Made by a program: the position numbers and the translations under genes. A stretch of 18,992 nucleotides of DNA from CAYOFK01 sp964403185 (lineage in GTDB: Bacteria > Bacteroidota > Bacteroidia > Bacteroidales > VadinHA17): the NCBI GenBank assembly GCA_964403185.1, contig CAYOFK010000037.1, positions 1 through 18,992 of the forward strand. The letters run 5' to 3'. This document shows positions 1 through 7,775 of the stretch, piece by piece (the stretch's first letter is position 1; every line of letters starts with the position of its first letter). The notes below the pieces were generated by a model. That model was given only the letters and a program-made list of their open reading frames with translations, was not told the DNA's origin and did not search any database.

Positions 1-404
1 TTCGGAAAGATCAAAAAACTGGCCGAATTCACTCCCATGATCTCAAGGGCATCAATTTGTTCGGTAATACGCATGGTTCCCAGTTCGGATGCAATGTTTG
101 AGCCAACCTTACCGGCAAGGATCAGGGCAATCATGGTAGAGGAAAACTCCAGGATCAGTGAATCCCTCACACCAAGGCCAATGAGATATCTGGGGAGGAA
201 GGGGCTTTCGAGATTATAGGCAGTTTGAAGTGTGATTACAATTCCAATAAATGCAGAGAGTATGACAACAATGCCGATGGAATCAATTCCCAGTAACTGG
301 ACTTCCTTAAGGAATTGTTTGTAATAGATCCCTTTCTTTTCGGGCTGTGCAAATACCTTACGAACCAGCAATGAATACCTGCCTATATGATAGAGGATTT
401 TCAT
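1..404 (-). CDS. MlaE-family ABC transporter permease, N-terminal part (runs off the left edge)
   Basis: The reading frame starts at the ATG at 404-402 and is open to the window edge, giving about 134 residues of a protein that is normally about 250. The N-terminus (MKILYHIGRYSLLVRKVF) is followed by a membrane segment around residues 40-60 (DSIGIVVILSAFIGIVITLQ). The family signature ALILAGKVGSNIASELGTM and the run RITEQIDALEIMGVNS follow, and these are diagnostic of the MlaE/YrbE permease family. In the known family this inner-membrane permease works with an MlaF-type ATPase and an MCE-domain protein to move phospholipids between inner and outer membrane. The partners would lie to the left, outside the window. 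The gene is divergent from the mannose-1-phosphate guanylyltransferase gene, with about 150 bp between their starts. Family assignment is confident; whether it acts in lipid import or export is not visible here. Confidence 0.93.
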   Translation of the reverse strand, partial: MKILYHIGRYSLLVRKVFAQPEKKGIYYKQFLKEVQLLGIDSIGIVVILSAFIGIVITLQTAYNLESPFLPRYLIGLGVRDSLILEFSSTMIALILAGKVGSNIASELGTMRITEQIDALEIMGVNSASFLIFP

Positions 405-522
405 GTATTAATTCTGAACCTAAAATTACGAATATTTTATCAACTGTTTCCTGAATGTATTTATTATAAAAATGAATACGTGGTAATCAAATGACGAAGC
501 CGGGGGTTGTTATATTTTTTCT

Positions 523-530
523 TACCTTTA
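523..530 (+). promoter_or_regulatory. Possible -7 element of the manC promoter
   Basis: TACCTTTA matches the Bacteroidota -7 consensus TAnnTTTG at all but the last base and lies 23 bp upstream of the ATG at 554. No convincing TTTG box is found 19-21 bp upstream; the nearest TTG is only about 13 bp away. The placement makes sense only if translation starts at 554 rather than at the upstream ATG at 491. Confidence 0.3.
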
Positions 531-553
531 ATTATCTAACTCCACTACAAAAA

Positions 554-1645
554 ATGGATTCAAATAATTTTTGTGTCATCATGGCTGGTGGCATTGGAAG
601 CAGGTTCTGGCCCCTGAGTAAAACCTCTAATCCAAAACAATTTCTTGACATTCTCGGCACCGGAAAAACACTTATACAGCAAGCATATGAGCGGTTCCTG
701 CCAGTATGTCCCAAAGAGAATATCTATATTGTTTCCAACAAAGAATATGAGGCGGTTATTAAAGAGCAGTTACCCGGCCTGACAGAGGCCCAGATATTGC
801 TGGAACCCATGCGCAAAAATACTGCTCCATGCATTGCATTTGCCAATTACAGAATAAAACAGGTCAATCCGGATGCGAACATTATTGTGGCGCCTTCTGA
901 TCATTTAATTGTGAATGAGAAAGAATTTATCAAGGTGATAAAGCAGGGACTTAAATTTGTGGCCGGTACAGACGTCCTGTTGACACTGGGAATAAAGCCC
1001 GGGAGGCCGGAGACCGGATACGGCTACATCCAGGTCAATGAGGGAAGGGTAAGTAAGATCACCAGGCATTTGAAGAAAGTAAAAACCTTTACAGAGAAAC
1101 CCGATTACGACCTTGCTAAGGTGTTTCTTGAAAGCGGAGAATTTTATTGGAATTCCGGGTTGTTTTTATGGTCACTAAAATCCATTAATAAAGCGTTTGA
1201 TAAACATTTATCTGAAGTTGCCATTCTGTTCAGTGAACTGGAAACAGGGCTGGATAAAAATGCTGAAGATGCTGCCGTTCTGGGAGCGTATTCCGATACC
1301 CGTAACATATCTATTGATTATGGGGTCATGGAAAAAGCAGAAAATGTTTATGTTCTCTGCTCAGACTTTGGTTGGTCGGACCTTGGTACATGGGGTTCGT
1401 TATATGAACATTCGGATAAGGACAGGAATGGCAATGCCATACTGGGGAAAGATGTTTTAAGTTATGATTGTAAAAACAACATCGTCAGTACACAGCCCGG
1501 AAAGTTACTGGCAGTTCAGGGACTTGAAGATTATATTATCGTTGATTCCGACAAGGTATTGCTGATTTGCAAGCGAGAGGATGAGCAGAAGATAAAGCAG
1601 ATGGTGAAAGATGTAAAGATGCAGAAAGGGGAAGACTATATATAA
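554..1645 (+). CDS. manC: Mannose-1-phosphate guanylyltransferase (GDP-mannose pyrophosphorylase)
   Basis: This enzyme makes GDP-mannose from mannose 1-phosphate and GTP in the cytoplasm, feeding mannose- and fucose-containing glycans. The 363-residue product begins MDSNNFCVIMAGG. The nucleotidyltransferase signature GGIGSRFWPLSKTSNPKQF lies at about residues 12-30. Further family motifs are APSDHLI, FTEKP, FYWNSGLFLW, SIDYGVMEKA and FGWSDLGTWGSL. It has the length of the single-domain form: no C-terminal phosphomannose isomerase cupin domain is present. The frame is open upstream to an ATG at 491, but the extra 21 residues are hydrophobic and non-homologous and overlap a promoter-like -7 box, so I choose 554. 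The gene stands alone, divergent from the MlaE gene and convergent with gldN, with a strong terminator just after the stop. A role in supplying sugar for surface glycans is plausible but inferred. Confidence 0.95.
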   Translation: MDSNNFCVIMAGGIGSRFWPLSKTSNPKQFLDILGTGKTLIQQAYERFLPVCPKENIYIVSNKEYEAVIKEQLPGLTEAQILLEPMRKNTAPCIAFANYRIKQVNPDANIIVAPSDHLIVNEKEFIKVIKQGLKFVAGTDVLLTLGIKPGRPETGYGYIQVNEGRVSKITRHLKKVKTFTEKPDYDLAKVFLESGEFYWNSGLFLWSLKSINKAFDKHLSEVAILFSELETGLDKNAEDAAVLGAYSDTRNISIDYGVMEKAENVYVLCSDFGWSDLGTWGSLYEHSDKDRNGNAILGKDVLSYDCKNNIVSTQPGKLLAVQGLEDYIIVDSDKVLLICKREDEQKIKQMVKDVKMQKGEDYI

Positions 1646-1679
1646 CAAAAAACCCCGGTTGTTCCGGGATTTTTTTCTT
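1646..1679. terminator. Bidirectional intrinsic terminator between manC and gldN
   Basis: An A-run is followed by CCCGG, a TTGTT loop, CCGGG, and then a T-run (TTTTTTC). Read on the plus strand it terminates manC, whose stop ends at 1645. Read on the minus strand the A-run becomes the U-tract and the same hairpin terminates gldN, which stops at 1699. The GC stem is perfect for 5 bp and is extended by A/T pairing after one mismatch. Confidence 0.85.
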
Positions 1680-1698
1680 TACATGTATTTGTATTTTG

Positions 1699-2553
1699 TT
1701 AATATTCCCAAAGGTCCTGTTCAAAGTCAAAGATCTCCTGTTTAATTCTTTCAGATTCAAGAAGGGCTGCACGGCCAACTTCATAGCTGTTAACCTGCCG
1801 GTTGTTATAGACATTTGATTCTGCATAGATGAAACTTGAGAATCTGCGTTGCAGAAACAGGTCGTCATAAGAGATCCTTTTTGCGTCGTTGTGTGCATTA
1901 AAGGCTGCATGATTTGCAAAGGTACGTCTGAAATCGGGATAATAGATCCAGAATAGCTGTCTCTTTTCTGTTGTTTCCGTTACATCGTTATAGGTCATGA
2001 CAATAGGGCAAATGGCTAAAACACGAACCTGCATCGAAGATAGCTTGGTATCGAAATACCAGACTTCCTGGACCAGGTATTGTTTTACATCTGATGTATT
2101 CCGGTCTTTTTGGGATATGGTTGGTATCAGGATCGAAGGATTGTCGGGATCCGGAACCATTATAGTATCCGATCCGGCGCCAAATTTATCATCAATATCG
2201 GCCTTGGTGATCACTACAGTGAGGTTGTTTCCCTGCTGGTCGGAATTGGTATCATATGCATTAACGGTTCCTGAGTTAATTTCACCAAGTATGACATCTA
2301 TCAAGCTATACCAATCGCCTTGCGGTATTGAAGGATAGTAGAAAGGATGGTTCATTTTTTCTCTAAGGTCGATCAGACGCCAGACTTTTTTTGCCCACAT
2401 CACATCTGCCTCGCGAAGATAGGGATAGGGGGCAGGTTTTCTTTGTCCTATTTGTTTTTCATAGATCCATTTCCCGTTCTGAGCCTGAATGGGCTGCAAA
2501 AATAACGGGGCCATAAAGATCAGGGTTAAAAGTGTACCTATTATCTTTTTCAT
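1699..2553 (-). CDS. gldN: Type IX secretion system ring protein GldN/PorN
   Basis: GldN (PorN) is a periplasmic component of the T9SS that, in the known system, forms a ring with the lipoprotein GldK under the outer membrane. The 284-residue product starts with a signal peptide (MKKIIGTLLTLIFMAPLFL, likely cut after ...IQA before QNGKW). The N-terminal domain contains the family-typical run ADVMWAKKVWRLIDLREKMN and FYYP. The second half has the conserved segment KQYLVQEVWYFDTKLSSM followed by VRVLAICP and LFWIYYPDFRRTFA. Length agrees with the family. It is the last gene of the porP-gldK-gldL-gldM-gldN set, 18 bp after gldM, and is followed by the bidirectional terminator, so it is almost certainly cotranscribed with the others. 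Assignment rests on both motifs and context. Confidence 0.95.
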   Translation of the reverse strand: MKKIIGTLLTLIFMAPLFLQPIQAQNGKWIYEKQIGQRKPAPYPYLREADVMWAKKVWRLIDLREKMNHPFYYPSIPQGDWYSLIDVILGEINSGTVNAYDTNSDQQGNNLTVVITKADIDDKFGAGSDTIMVPDPDNPSILIPTISQKDRNTSDVKQYLVQEVWYFDTKLSSMQVRVLAICPIVMTYNDVTETTEKRQLFWIYYPDFRRTFANHAAFNAHNDAKRISYDDLFLQRRFSSFIYAESNVYNNRQVNSYEVGRAALLESERIKQEIFDFEQDLWEY

Positions 2554-2571
2554 ATTTCAAGGTTTTTCTGA

Positions 2572-4197
2572 CTACTGTATTTTAAACGCAATAGGGGGCA
2601 GATTTCTTGTCCTGCCATCGGGTCCTACTGCTTTAATATCGCTAACAAGCAGTGATTGGTTCCTTCTTAATCTGTTCAGAAGTGCCTTTTGTGCGGCGGT
2701 GAAACGGTTATTGGATGACTCTGCATCGATCATGTAACCCTGACTGTTAATGGAAACTTTAAATCCGGTAACACGGAAAGTCAGGTCAAAATCAAAATTC
2801 TCAAGTTCAGCAATAACTCCCTGCTGAGCCACGAGAATATTTCTGGCAATATTTCCGCCCTTGCTTAAACCGATCTTGGCAACCGGATCGGGCACGTCCT
2901 TCACACGGAATGGCACTGCGGGAAATGTACGGCGAACACCGTTCACTTCAGCACTGACTGTAACATTAGCAGTAATTCCAGGACGTGCGGGTTGAACAAT
3001 GAAGGTGCTTCTGAACCGCGGATGCCGGCCGGGCCGGATTCTGCCATTGGTCATGTTAGCCCGGACATTTTGCCCGCCGGGAACAGAAATATCAACAGGA
3101 TTATCCACGCCAATATAAAAAACGTTCATGGCGGTGGGTGACACGACCACATTGGGCTGTGCAACCGTATAATTTCCTTCAAAGGGATGATTAATAACGG
3201 ATCCATCCGGGGCAGTTACCTTAATCAGTCCTTTGTAGGTTTTTTCACCCAGGGTATTGGCAGCAGCATCATACACACCCATTCCGTTTTCATCAATGGT
3301 CAATGTTTCATAATCTCCCACCATTCTATAATCTTTCATTCCTCCGGGCCCCTCAACTTCTTCGTAGTCTCCAACAAGGATCTCGGGTTTGGCTGTCGAG
3401 TCCATGGCGGCAATAAATACTTTGCCACTGTATTGGCCGCCACGAAGCACATAATTTGATCCCATAACAATGGGTTCGAGTTTGTTCACTCTGATATCAG
3501 CAGCTCCAATCTGACTGTAGAAGAAATCAAGTGCGTCGGCTTCAGCATTTCTGACATCATTTTGCATTTTGGAAAGTATTGTAACTACTGCAACCAGGGG
3601 GAGTGACTGGAAATTATGTGTTTCCCATAATTCCTTACCCTTGAGTGTGGATACATCCTCTGTTAAAAGGCCGTTTTGAATAGCAGAAGTTATATTTGGT
3701 CTTCCTTCTCCAATCTGTTCCAACAAAAATTCCCTGTAATCAATTATGGCTGCTTTCAGGTCAAAGGCTTTTCCATTATTGTTTGATCCGATCATGATCT
3801 CTGAGGGGATATTGGTATCGTCTATACGTTTAATGTGCTCTGTGATCACATGAGTACCATCGAGTGCTTCACTATTTTCCCCTTCAGCTTTTTTAACAAT
3901 TTCAACTTTCAAAGCCTGGATATAATCATACAATTCGTTTGACCGGCCTCTTACACTGTGTGCTATTTTCACCCATGGCCCTGCTTTTGTAGGATTGGCT
4001 ATGGCCTTTGCATCAAAGTCGCTATAAACTACTGCATTTTTTTGCATAAAGTTGGCAGTGGTTTTTGTCAGACCTTCATCGACACGCTTAAAAGCTTCAA
4101 CGGCTTCTTTTGATACATTCAGTGCAAGCAGCGCGGTGAGCACCAAATACATCATACCGATCATTTTTTGTCTCGGAGTTTCTTTTCCGTGAGCCAT
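2572..4197 (-). CDS. gldM: Type IX secretion / gliding motor protein GldM/PorM
   Basis: GldM is the inner-membrane-anchored shaft of the T9SS motor; its large periplasmic part is thought to carry torque from the GldL-GldM rotary motor to the outer-membrane ring. The 541-residue product begins MAHGKETPRQKMIGMMYLVL, with one transmembrane helix at about residues 12-30. Arg9 lies just before it, at the position I recall as the partner of the GldL membrane glutamate in Flavobacterium johnsoniae. The rest is periplasmic: a helical domain (residues ~35-220), then beta-rich domains with NYVLRGGQYSGKVFIAA and, near the C-terminus, PPIAFKIQ. It is slightly longer than the roughly 515-residue characterised homologues. 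Neighbours are gldL (26 bp upstream) and gldN (18 bp downstream), consistent with one transcript. Confidence 0.96.
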   Translation of the reverse strand: MAHGKETPRQKMIGMMYLVLTALLALNVSKEAVEAFKRVDEGLTKTTANFMQKNAVVYSDFDAKAIANPTKAGPWVKIAHSVRGRSNELYDYIQALKVEIVKKAEGENSEALDGTHVITEHIKRIDDTNIPSEIMIGSNNNGKAFDLKAAIIDYREFLLEQIGEGRPNITSAIQNGLLTEDVSTLKGKELWETHNFQSLPLVAVVTILSKMQNDVRNAEADALDFFYSQIGAADIRVNKLEPIVMGSNYVLRGGQYSGKVFIAAMDSTAKPEILVGDYEEVEGPGGMKDYRMVGDYETLTIDENGMGVYDAAANTLGEKTYKGLIKVTAPDGSVINHPFEGNYTVAQPNVVVSPTAMNVFYIGVDNPVDISVPGGQNVRANMTNGRIRPGRHPRFRSTFIVQPARPGITANVTVSAEVNGVRRTFPAVPFRVKDVPDPVAKIGLSKGGNIARNILVAQQGVIAELENFDFDLTFRVTGFKVSINSQGYMIDAESSNNRFTAAQKALLNRLRRNQSLLVSDIKAVGPDGRTRNLPPIAFKIQ

Positions 4198-4223
4198 ATT
4201 TTTAATTTTTTAAGTCAGTGAAA

Positions 4224-5126
4224 TTACCTGCTCATTACATTCATAGCGGCAAGCATGTTGCCGTAAATTGTATTAAGTGCTGAAAGATTTTCACTCAATT
4301 TTGTCACCTCCTCTTTATACCGTTTGGTTTGATCAGCAGAGCCGGTCAGGTCTTCCATAATTTCTTTCAGTCCCCCATACAATGCTTCGGTACTTTTGAT
4401 ATATTCGTTGGATCCTTGCAGTTGCAATTCATAAACGGCATTCAGGGCAGACAGGTTTTTATTTAAAGACTCGAGTTGATCGCTATAGGACTGGCTGCCA
4501 TCTTTTATGTGTATGAAGGAATCTGCAAGGTTCGCATAATTAGAACCGGATTCCTGAATCAGATTTGCAGTTTTGTCATAGGATTCAGACAACCTTTCAA
4601 CAGACCCTTTAAGACCCTCGGTTGATTCTACATAAGATTCTGTATGACTGTTAATGGTGTCCGCAGCTTTTTGAACATTTTCCACATAATTATTGGATGC
4701 AACAGCGGCATCTGATATGTCGTTAAGATTGGTGGCGGTTTGATTCAGGTTTTGCAAACCGTCTCCAAGTCGTTTAAACAGATCAGGTGAAAGTTGACCC
4801 TGCTCCAGTAATTTATCAAATTTTTCAAGGGCAGAGCTGCTCCCTCCGATTGGACGTGAATAGGATTCAAGTTCATCCTCATCACCCAAGCCGGCAAGTT
4901 CGGGATAAACAAGAGTCCAATCAACCTCTTCGTGCAGTGGTTCAAATGCTGAGAAGAAGAAAATGATGGCCTCAGTTGACAGTCCTATTGTAAGCATGGT
5001 TCCAGCCAATGGCCAGTGCTGGATCTTAAACAGTGCACCAATAATAACAATGGAAGCACCAAACCCGTAGAGTTTAGCCATAAATGATTTCCAGCCGCTA
5101 CTCTGAACAATTTCGGTAAGATTCAT
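4224..5126 (-). CDS. gldL: Type IX secretion / gliding motor protein GldL/PorL
   Basis: GldL forms the stator-like pentamer of the proton-driven T9SS motor in the inner membrane. The 300-residue product has two predicted transmembrane helices, at about residues 20-35 (GFGASIVIIGALFKI) and 40-61. The conserved loop motif FKIQHWPLAG lies between them. Glu52 sits in the second helix (STEAIIFFF) at the place where the family has its essential acidic residue. From about residue 110 the protein is cytoplasmic and mostly helical, rich in Ser, Asn, Leu and Lys with heptad-like spacing (KFDKLLEQGQLS to the C-terminus), suggesting coiled coil. A TAAATTTG box lies only 4 bp before the start codon, with no upstream TTTG box at normal spacing. 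The gap to gldK is 43 bp. Identification is secure from the helical hairpin and the gene order. Confidence 0.95.
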   Translation of the reverse strand: MNLTEIVQSSGWKSFMAKLYGFGASIVIIGALFKIQHWPLAGTMLTIGLSTEAIIFFFSAFEPLHEEVDWTLVYPELAGLGDEDELESYSRPIGGSSSALEKFDKLLEQGQLSPDLFKRLGDGLQNLNQTATNLNDISDAAVASNNYVENVQKAADTINSHTESYVESTEGLKGSVERLSESYDKTANLIQESGSNYANLADSFIHIKDGSQSYSDQLESLNKNLSALNAVYELQLQGSNEYIKSTEALYGGLKEIMEDLTGSADQTKRYKEEVTKLSENLSALNTIYGNMLAAMNVMSR

Positions 5127-5169
5127 AGGTCAAATTTATTTAGTAAATATGAAATTTTATTAGAAATCC

Positions 5170-6507
5170 TTATTTAAGGCCCATATAGGAACGGACGTTT
5201 CTGAAACCAATATATGATTTGGCAGAATCCTGGTATTCATAGGCACGCGTACTGGTCTGGAGAAAATAAGCAATATCTTTCCAGGATCCGCCACGGATGA
5301 CTTTACGTTTCATAATTGCCGGATCTTCAGGCAAAGCGTTGTATTGATATATAGGATTCATATCGTGACTGAACATGTATGAAGACTCATCATAGGCATT
5401 GGTGGTCCATTCGGATACATTACCAGCCATGTCGTACAATCCAAATTCATTGGGATCGTAAGAAGCAACTTTGTTTGAGTACAGGGAGCCATCGTCAACA
5501 TACCGGCCTCTCAGGGGTTTGAAATTGGCAATATAGCATCCCTGATCGTTCCTGGTATATAAACCGCCCCATGGATACATTGAAAAATCCAGTCCGCCAC
5601 GGGCTGCATGTTCCCATTCGGCTTCGAGCGGGAGGCGGTACTCCTGAACAAATGCACTTCCCTGCGTGGCAAGATATGTATTCAGGTATTGTGTTCTCCA
5701 GATGCTGAATGCCGAAGCTTGTTTCCAGGTAATACCAACCACCGGATAATCATCAAAGGAAGGATGCCAGAAATACATCAGCGCCTGCGGTTCATTATAT
5801 GCGAAAGTAAAGTCACGGATCCACACCAGAGTATCAGGATAACAGGCCACCTGGTCACGCATGATGAAAGAACTCCGGTCCTGAATGGGGACATTTTCTC
5901 CCTGAAGATTATATACATCGCCTTCATAAGATTGCGTTTCGTAGTTGTACTTACTGGTCTCTTTGGCGGCCTGTTTATAGTCAACCCAGAAGTAGTGATA
6001 GATAAGTTTTCTTGTATCTACCTGCTTCCGGCCAAAAAAACGTTCCTCGGGAGGGTAATACATTTCTTCAATAATGTCACGCATTTCCTCGTTATCGCGG
6101 GGATCAATTTCAGTTTCCCAGTCGATTATCGGCGGGTCATAAGGATCGCCGTTTTCATCTACTTTGAAGAATCCCTCAATTTGCGCATCGCCCAGTTTAT
6201 ATCTGAGAATGGAATCTTTCACGTAATATACAAACTGGCGGTATTCATTATTGGTGACCTCTGTTTCATCCATCCAGAAGGCATCGACAGTAACCGTTTT
6301 ACTCATGGTATTCATTGCCCAGGCAACGTCCTGGTCACTTGGTCCCATATTGAAACTGCCCTGAGGAATAAATATCATTCCAAACGGATCTGGTTCAAAC
6401 CACTTCTTTCGACCTTGAACTCCGACAACCTCCCCATTATAAGAATTTCGCCCACAACTTGTTACAATAAAGGCGGCGATTATTACGAGGATTGATAACT
6501 TTTTCAT
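5170..6507 (-). CDS. gldK: Type IX secretion ring lipoprotein GldK/PorK
   Basis: GldK (PorK) is an outer-membrane lipoprotein facing the periplasm that forms the T9SS ring with GldN. The 445-residue product has a lipoprotein signal peptide with lipobox VTSC, lipidated Cys at residue 18. A formylglycine-generating-enzyme-like (FGE-sulfatase) fold follows from about residue 40 to the end. Motifs in order are FIPQGSFNMG, DETEVTNNEYRQFV, YPVVGITWKQASAFSIWR, YRLPLEAEWEHAARGG, GLYDMAGNVSEWTTNAY and VIRGGSWKD, ending with SYIGFRNVRS. The C-terminal catalytic cysteine of true FGE enzymes is absent (GFRNV rather than a Cys-containing FRC), in keeping with a structural role. The gap to porP upstream is 47 bp. 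Identification is secure. Confidence 0.95.
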   Translation of the reverse strand: MKKLSILVIIAAFIVTSCGRNSYNGEVVGVQGRKKWFEPDPFGMIFIPQGSFNMGPSDQDVAWAMNTMSKTVTVDAFWMDETEVTNNEYRQFVYYVKDSILRYKLGDAQIEGFFKVDENGDPYDPPIIDWETEIDPRDNEEMRDIIEEMYYPPEERFFGRKQVDTRKLIYHYFWVDYKQAAKETSKYNYETQSYEGDVYNLQGENVPIQDRSSFIMRDQVACYPDTLVWIRDFTFAYNEPQALMYFWHPSFDDYPVVGITWKQASAFSIWRTQYLNTYLATQGSAFVQEYRLPLEAEWEHAARGGLDFSMYPWGGLYTRNDQGCYIANFKPLRGRYVDDGSLYSNKVASYDPNEFGLYDMAGNVSEWTTNAYDESSYMFSHDMNPIYQYNALPEDPAIMKRKVIRGGSWKDIAYFLQTSTRAYEYQDSAKSYIGFRNVRSYMGLK

Positions 6508-6554
6508 GATACAACAAGGTTTTATAATGCAAGTAAACTAAATTTTTTAAAAAA

Positions 6555-7499
6555 TCATAAAAATCTAACACTTTTGTAGCGTCTGGGACTTCGGTCCACA
6601 CTCAATCTGAAACTGTAATTCACCATAAATTCATGACTCCCTGAGGAGCTTTTAATGATGGCAGAGGTTGGGAATTCATAAGCATACCCAATCCGTAATC
6701 CGTTGATCAGTTGAATGCCCAACAATCCCACCACTGCGGATCCTGCCTTGTAAGAAACGCCACTCCAGAATTTTTTATTGTACAACATGTTGGCATTAAA
6801 TACAATTTCTGAAACGGTTGCGTCCGAAACAACCTGTATGCTGGGCAGGATCTCAAACAAAGGATTTGGTAACTGGAAATTATATCCGGCTATGAAATAG
6901 TAATGTCTGCGTGCATTGGGACTGCCTTTACTGTACTTAAATGTGGCTTCATTCAGGTGGGTGACAGAGATGCCTGCATACAGGTCCTTGGCCTGATAAT
7001 AGAGGCCAAACCCCATGTCAAATACAAAAATACTTTCATTGTTCTCAGGGATCAACGGATCACTTGAAGGGGGTTGGTGGTAGTCGCTGTTTGGTATAGA
7101 CCACTCTGGCTCAAGAGATTGGTTTATGAAACCGAGGCTTACACCAATGCCTAATTTCCCTGAACCAACATCCAGGCGGTACGCATACGAACCTGTAATG
7201 TTTAGATTGTTGGTGAATCCGGCTTTATCTTTCATAAGGTACAATCCAACGCCGCTGCTCAGGCCAAATGGTTTGGCTGGAGCGTTGGCATGAAACACTG
7301 TTGAGGATGGGGCTCCACTGAAACCAACCCACTGCTGCCGGTTGATCATGGTGGCGGAGATCATGTCACTGCTGCCTGCAAAACCAGGGTTGACAGCCAT
7401 CTGGTTAAACATGTAGTGACTGAATTGAGGATCCTGCTGGGAGAGTCCTGATGATGTATATGCTATGATAATGAATGAATACAAAAATAACTTTTTCAT
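6555..7499 (-). CDS. porP: PorP/SprF family type IX secretion outer-membrane protein
   Basis: PorP/SprF proteins are outer-membrane beta-barrels linked to T9SS function; some act as surface anchors for secreted proteins. The 314-residue product has an N-terminal signal peptide (MKKLFLYSFIIIAYTSSGLS, likely cut before QQDPQF). The family hallmark DPQFSHYMFNQMAVNPGFAG follows directly, and then NRQQWVGFSGAPSS and a series of alternating amphipathic strands typical of a barrel (GVGLYLMKDKAGF, GSYAYRLDVGSGKLGIGVSL, MGFGLYYQAKDLYAGISVTH). The C-terminus has GLRIGYAYEFPTS and HEFMVNYSFRL. The length is the family norm, with no OmpA domain. It is the first gene of the gldK-gldL-gldM-gldN block, and a possible promoter lies 64-71 bp upstream. 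The symbol reflects gene order; Bacteroidota genomes carry many PorP/SprF paralogues and the exact orthology cannot be checked here. Confidence 0.9.
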   Translation of the reverse strand: MKKLFLYSFIIIAYTSSGLSQQDPQFSHYMFNQMAVNPGFAGSSDMISATMINRQQWVGFSGAPSSTVFHANAPAKPFGLSSGVGLYLMKDKAGFTNNLNITGSYAYRLDVGSGKLGIGVSLGFINQSLEPEWSIPNSDYHQPPSSDPLIPENNESIFVFDMGFGLYYQAKDLYAGISVTHLNEATFKYSKGSPNARRHYYFIAGYNFQLPNPLFEILPSIQVVSDATVSEIVFNANMLYNKKFWSGVSYKAGSAVVGLLGIQLINGLRIGYAYEFPTSAIIKSSSGSHEFMVNYSFRLSVDRSPRRYKSVRFL

Positions 7500-7775
7500 G
7501 CGCCTGTTTTACCTCCGGGCTTATGTTTTTTATTAAAACCTGACTGCAGGTAGTAAAATAAGCAAAATTATTACTCACATACAAATTTTAAAACCGGATC
7601 CACATGACATTGGGACTTTAATAAACCTTGTGTCAAATGGAACTTTCCAGAGATCATTCCTCAAAACAAATAACGAAAGATCTGAAGGAAAATTTCATGA
7701 AAGTTTTATTCCGGCACATCGTTATACAGGAAGTCTATTCAGAAGGTTACCAAAAAGGTCTTGTTTTTGACAGAA
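7500..7775. other. Intergenic region between the arginase-like gene and porP
   Basis: A gap of 276 bp separates the stop of the arginase-like gene from the porP start. It is AT-rich and holds the possible porP -7 element. I see no clear intrinsic terminator for the upstream gene; short inverted bits such as GGTTACC lack a U-tract. A plus-strand frame covering 7628-7957 runs antisense into the arginase-like gene, has no family resemblance and is not called. Confidence 0.6.
7563..7570 (-). promoter_or_regulatory. Possible -7 element for the porP-gldKLMN operon
   Basis: On the minus strand this reads TAATTTTG, an exact match to TAnnTTTG, lying 63 bp upstream of the porP ATG. The only upstream partner is a TTTA at 7592-7589, 18 bp away, a one-mismatch match to TTTG with slightly short spacing. 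This would give the secretion genes a start separate from topA, but read-through from the arginase-like gene is equally possible. Confidence 0.4.

Noticed and set aside
491..553. Upstream in-frame ATG extending the mannose-1-phosphate guanylyltransferase by 21 residues.
   Set aside because: The extension is not homologous to the family, and a promoter-like TACCTTTA lies inside it; the ATG at 554 gives the normal N-terminus.
5608..6495. A 295-codon plus-strand frame antisense to gldK.
   Set aside because: It lies entirely within gldK, which is confirmed by motifs along its whole length; the antisense product resembles no known family.
5170..6507. GldK as an active sulfatase-modifying (formylglycine-generating) enzyme.
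   Set aside because: The fold is present but the C-terminal catalytic cysteine is missing and the gene order identifies it as the T9SS ring lipoprotein.
1699..7499. Reading the cluster as a gliding motility locus proper.
   Set aside because: The gld names are shared with non-gliding species; these genes are the T9SS core and no adhesin genes such as sprB, nor gldJ, are in the window, so motility cannot be claimed.
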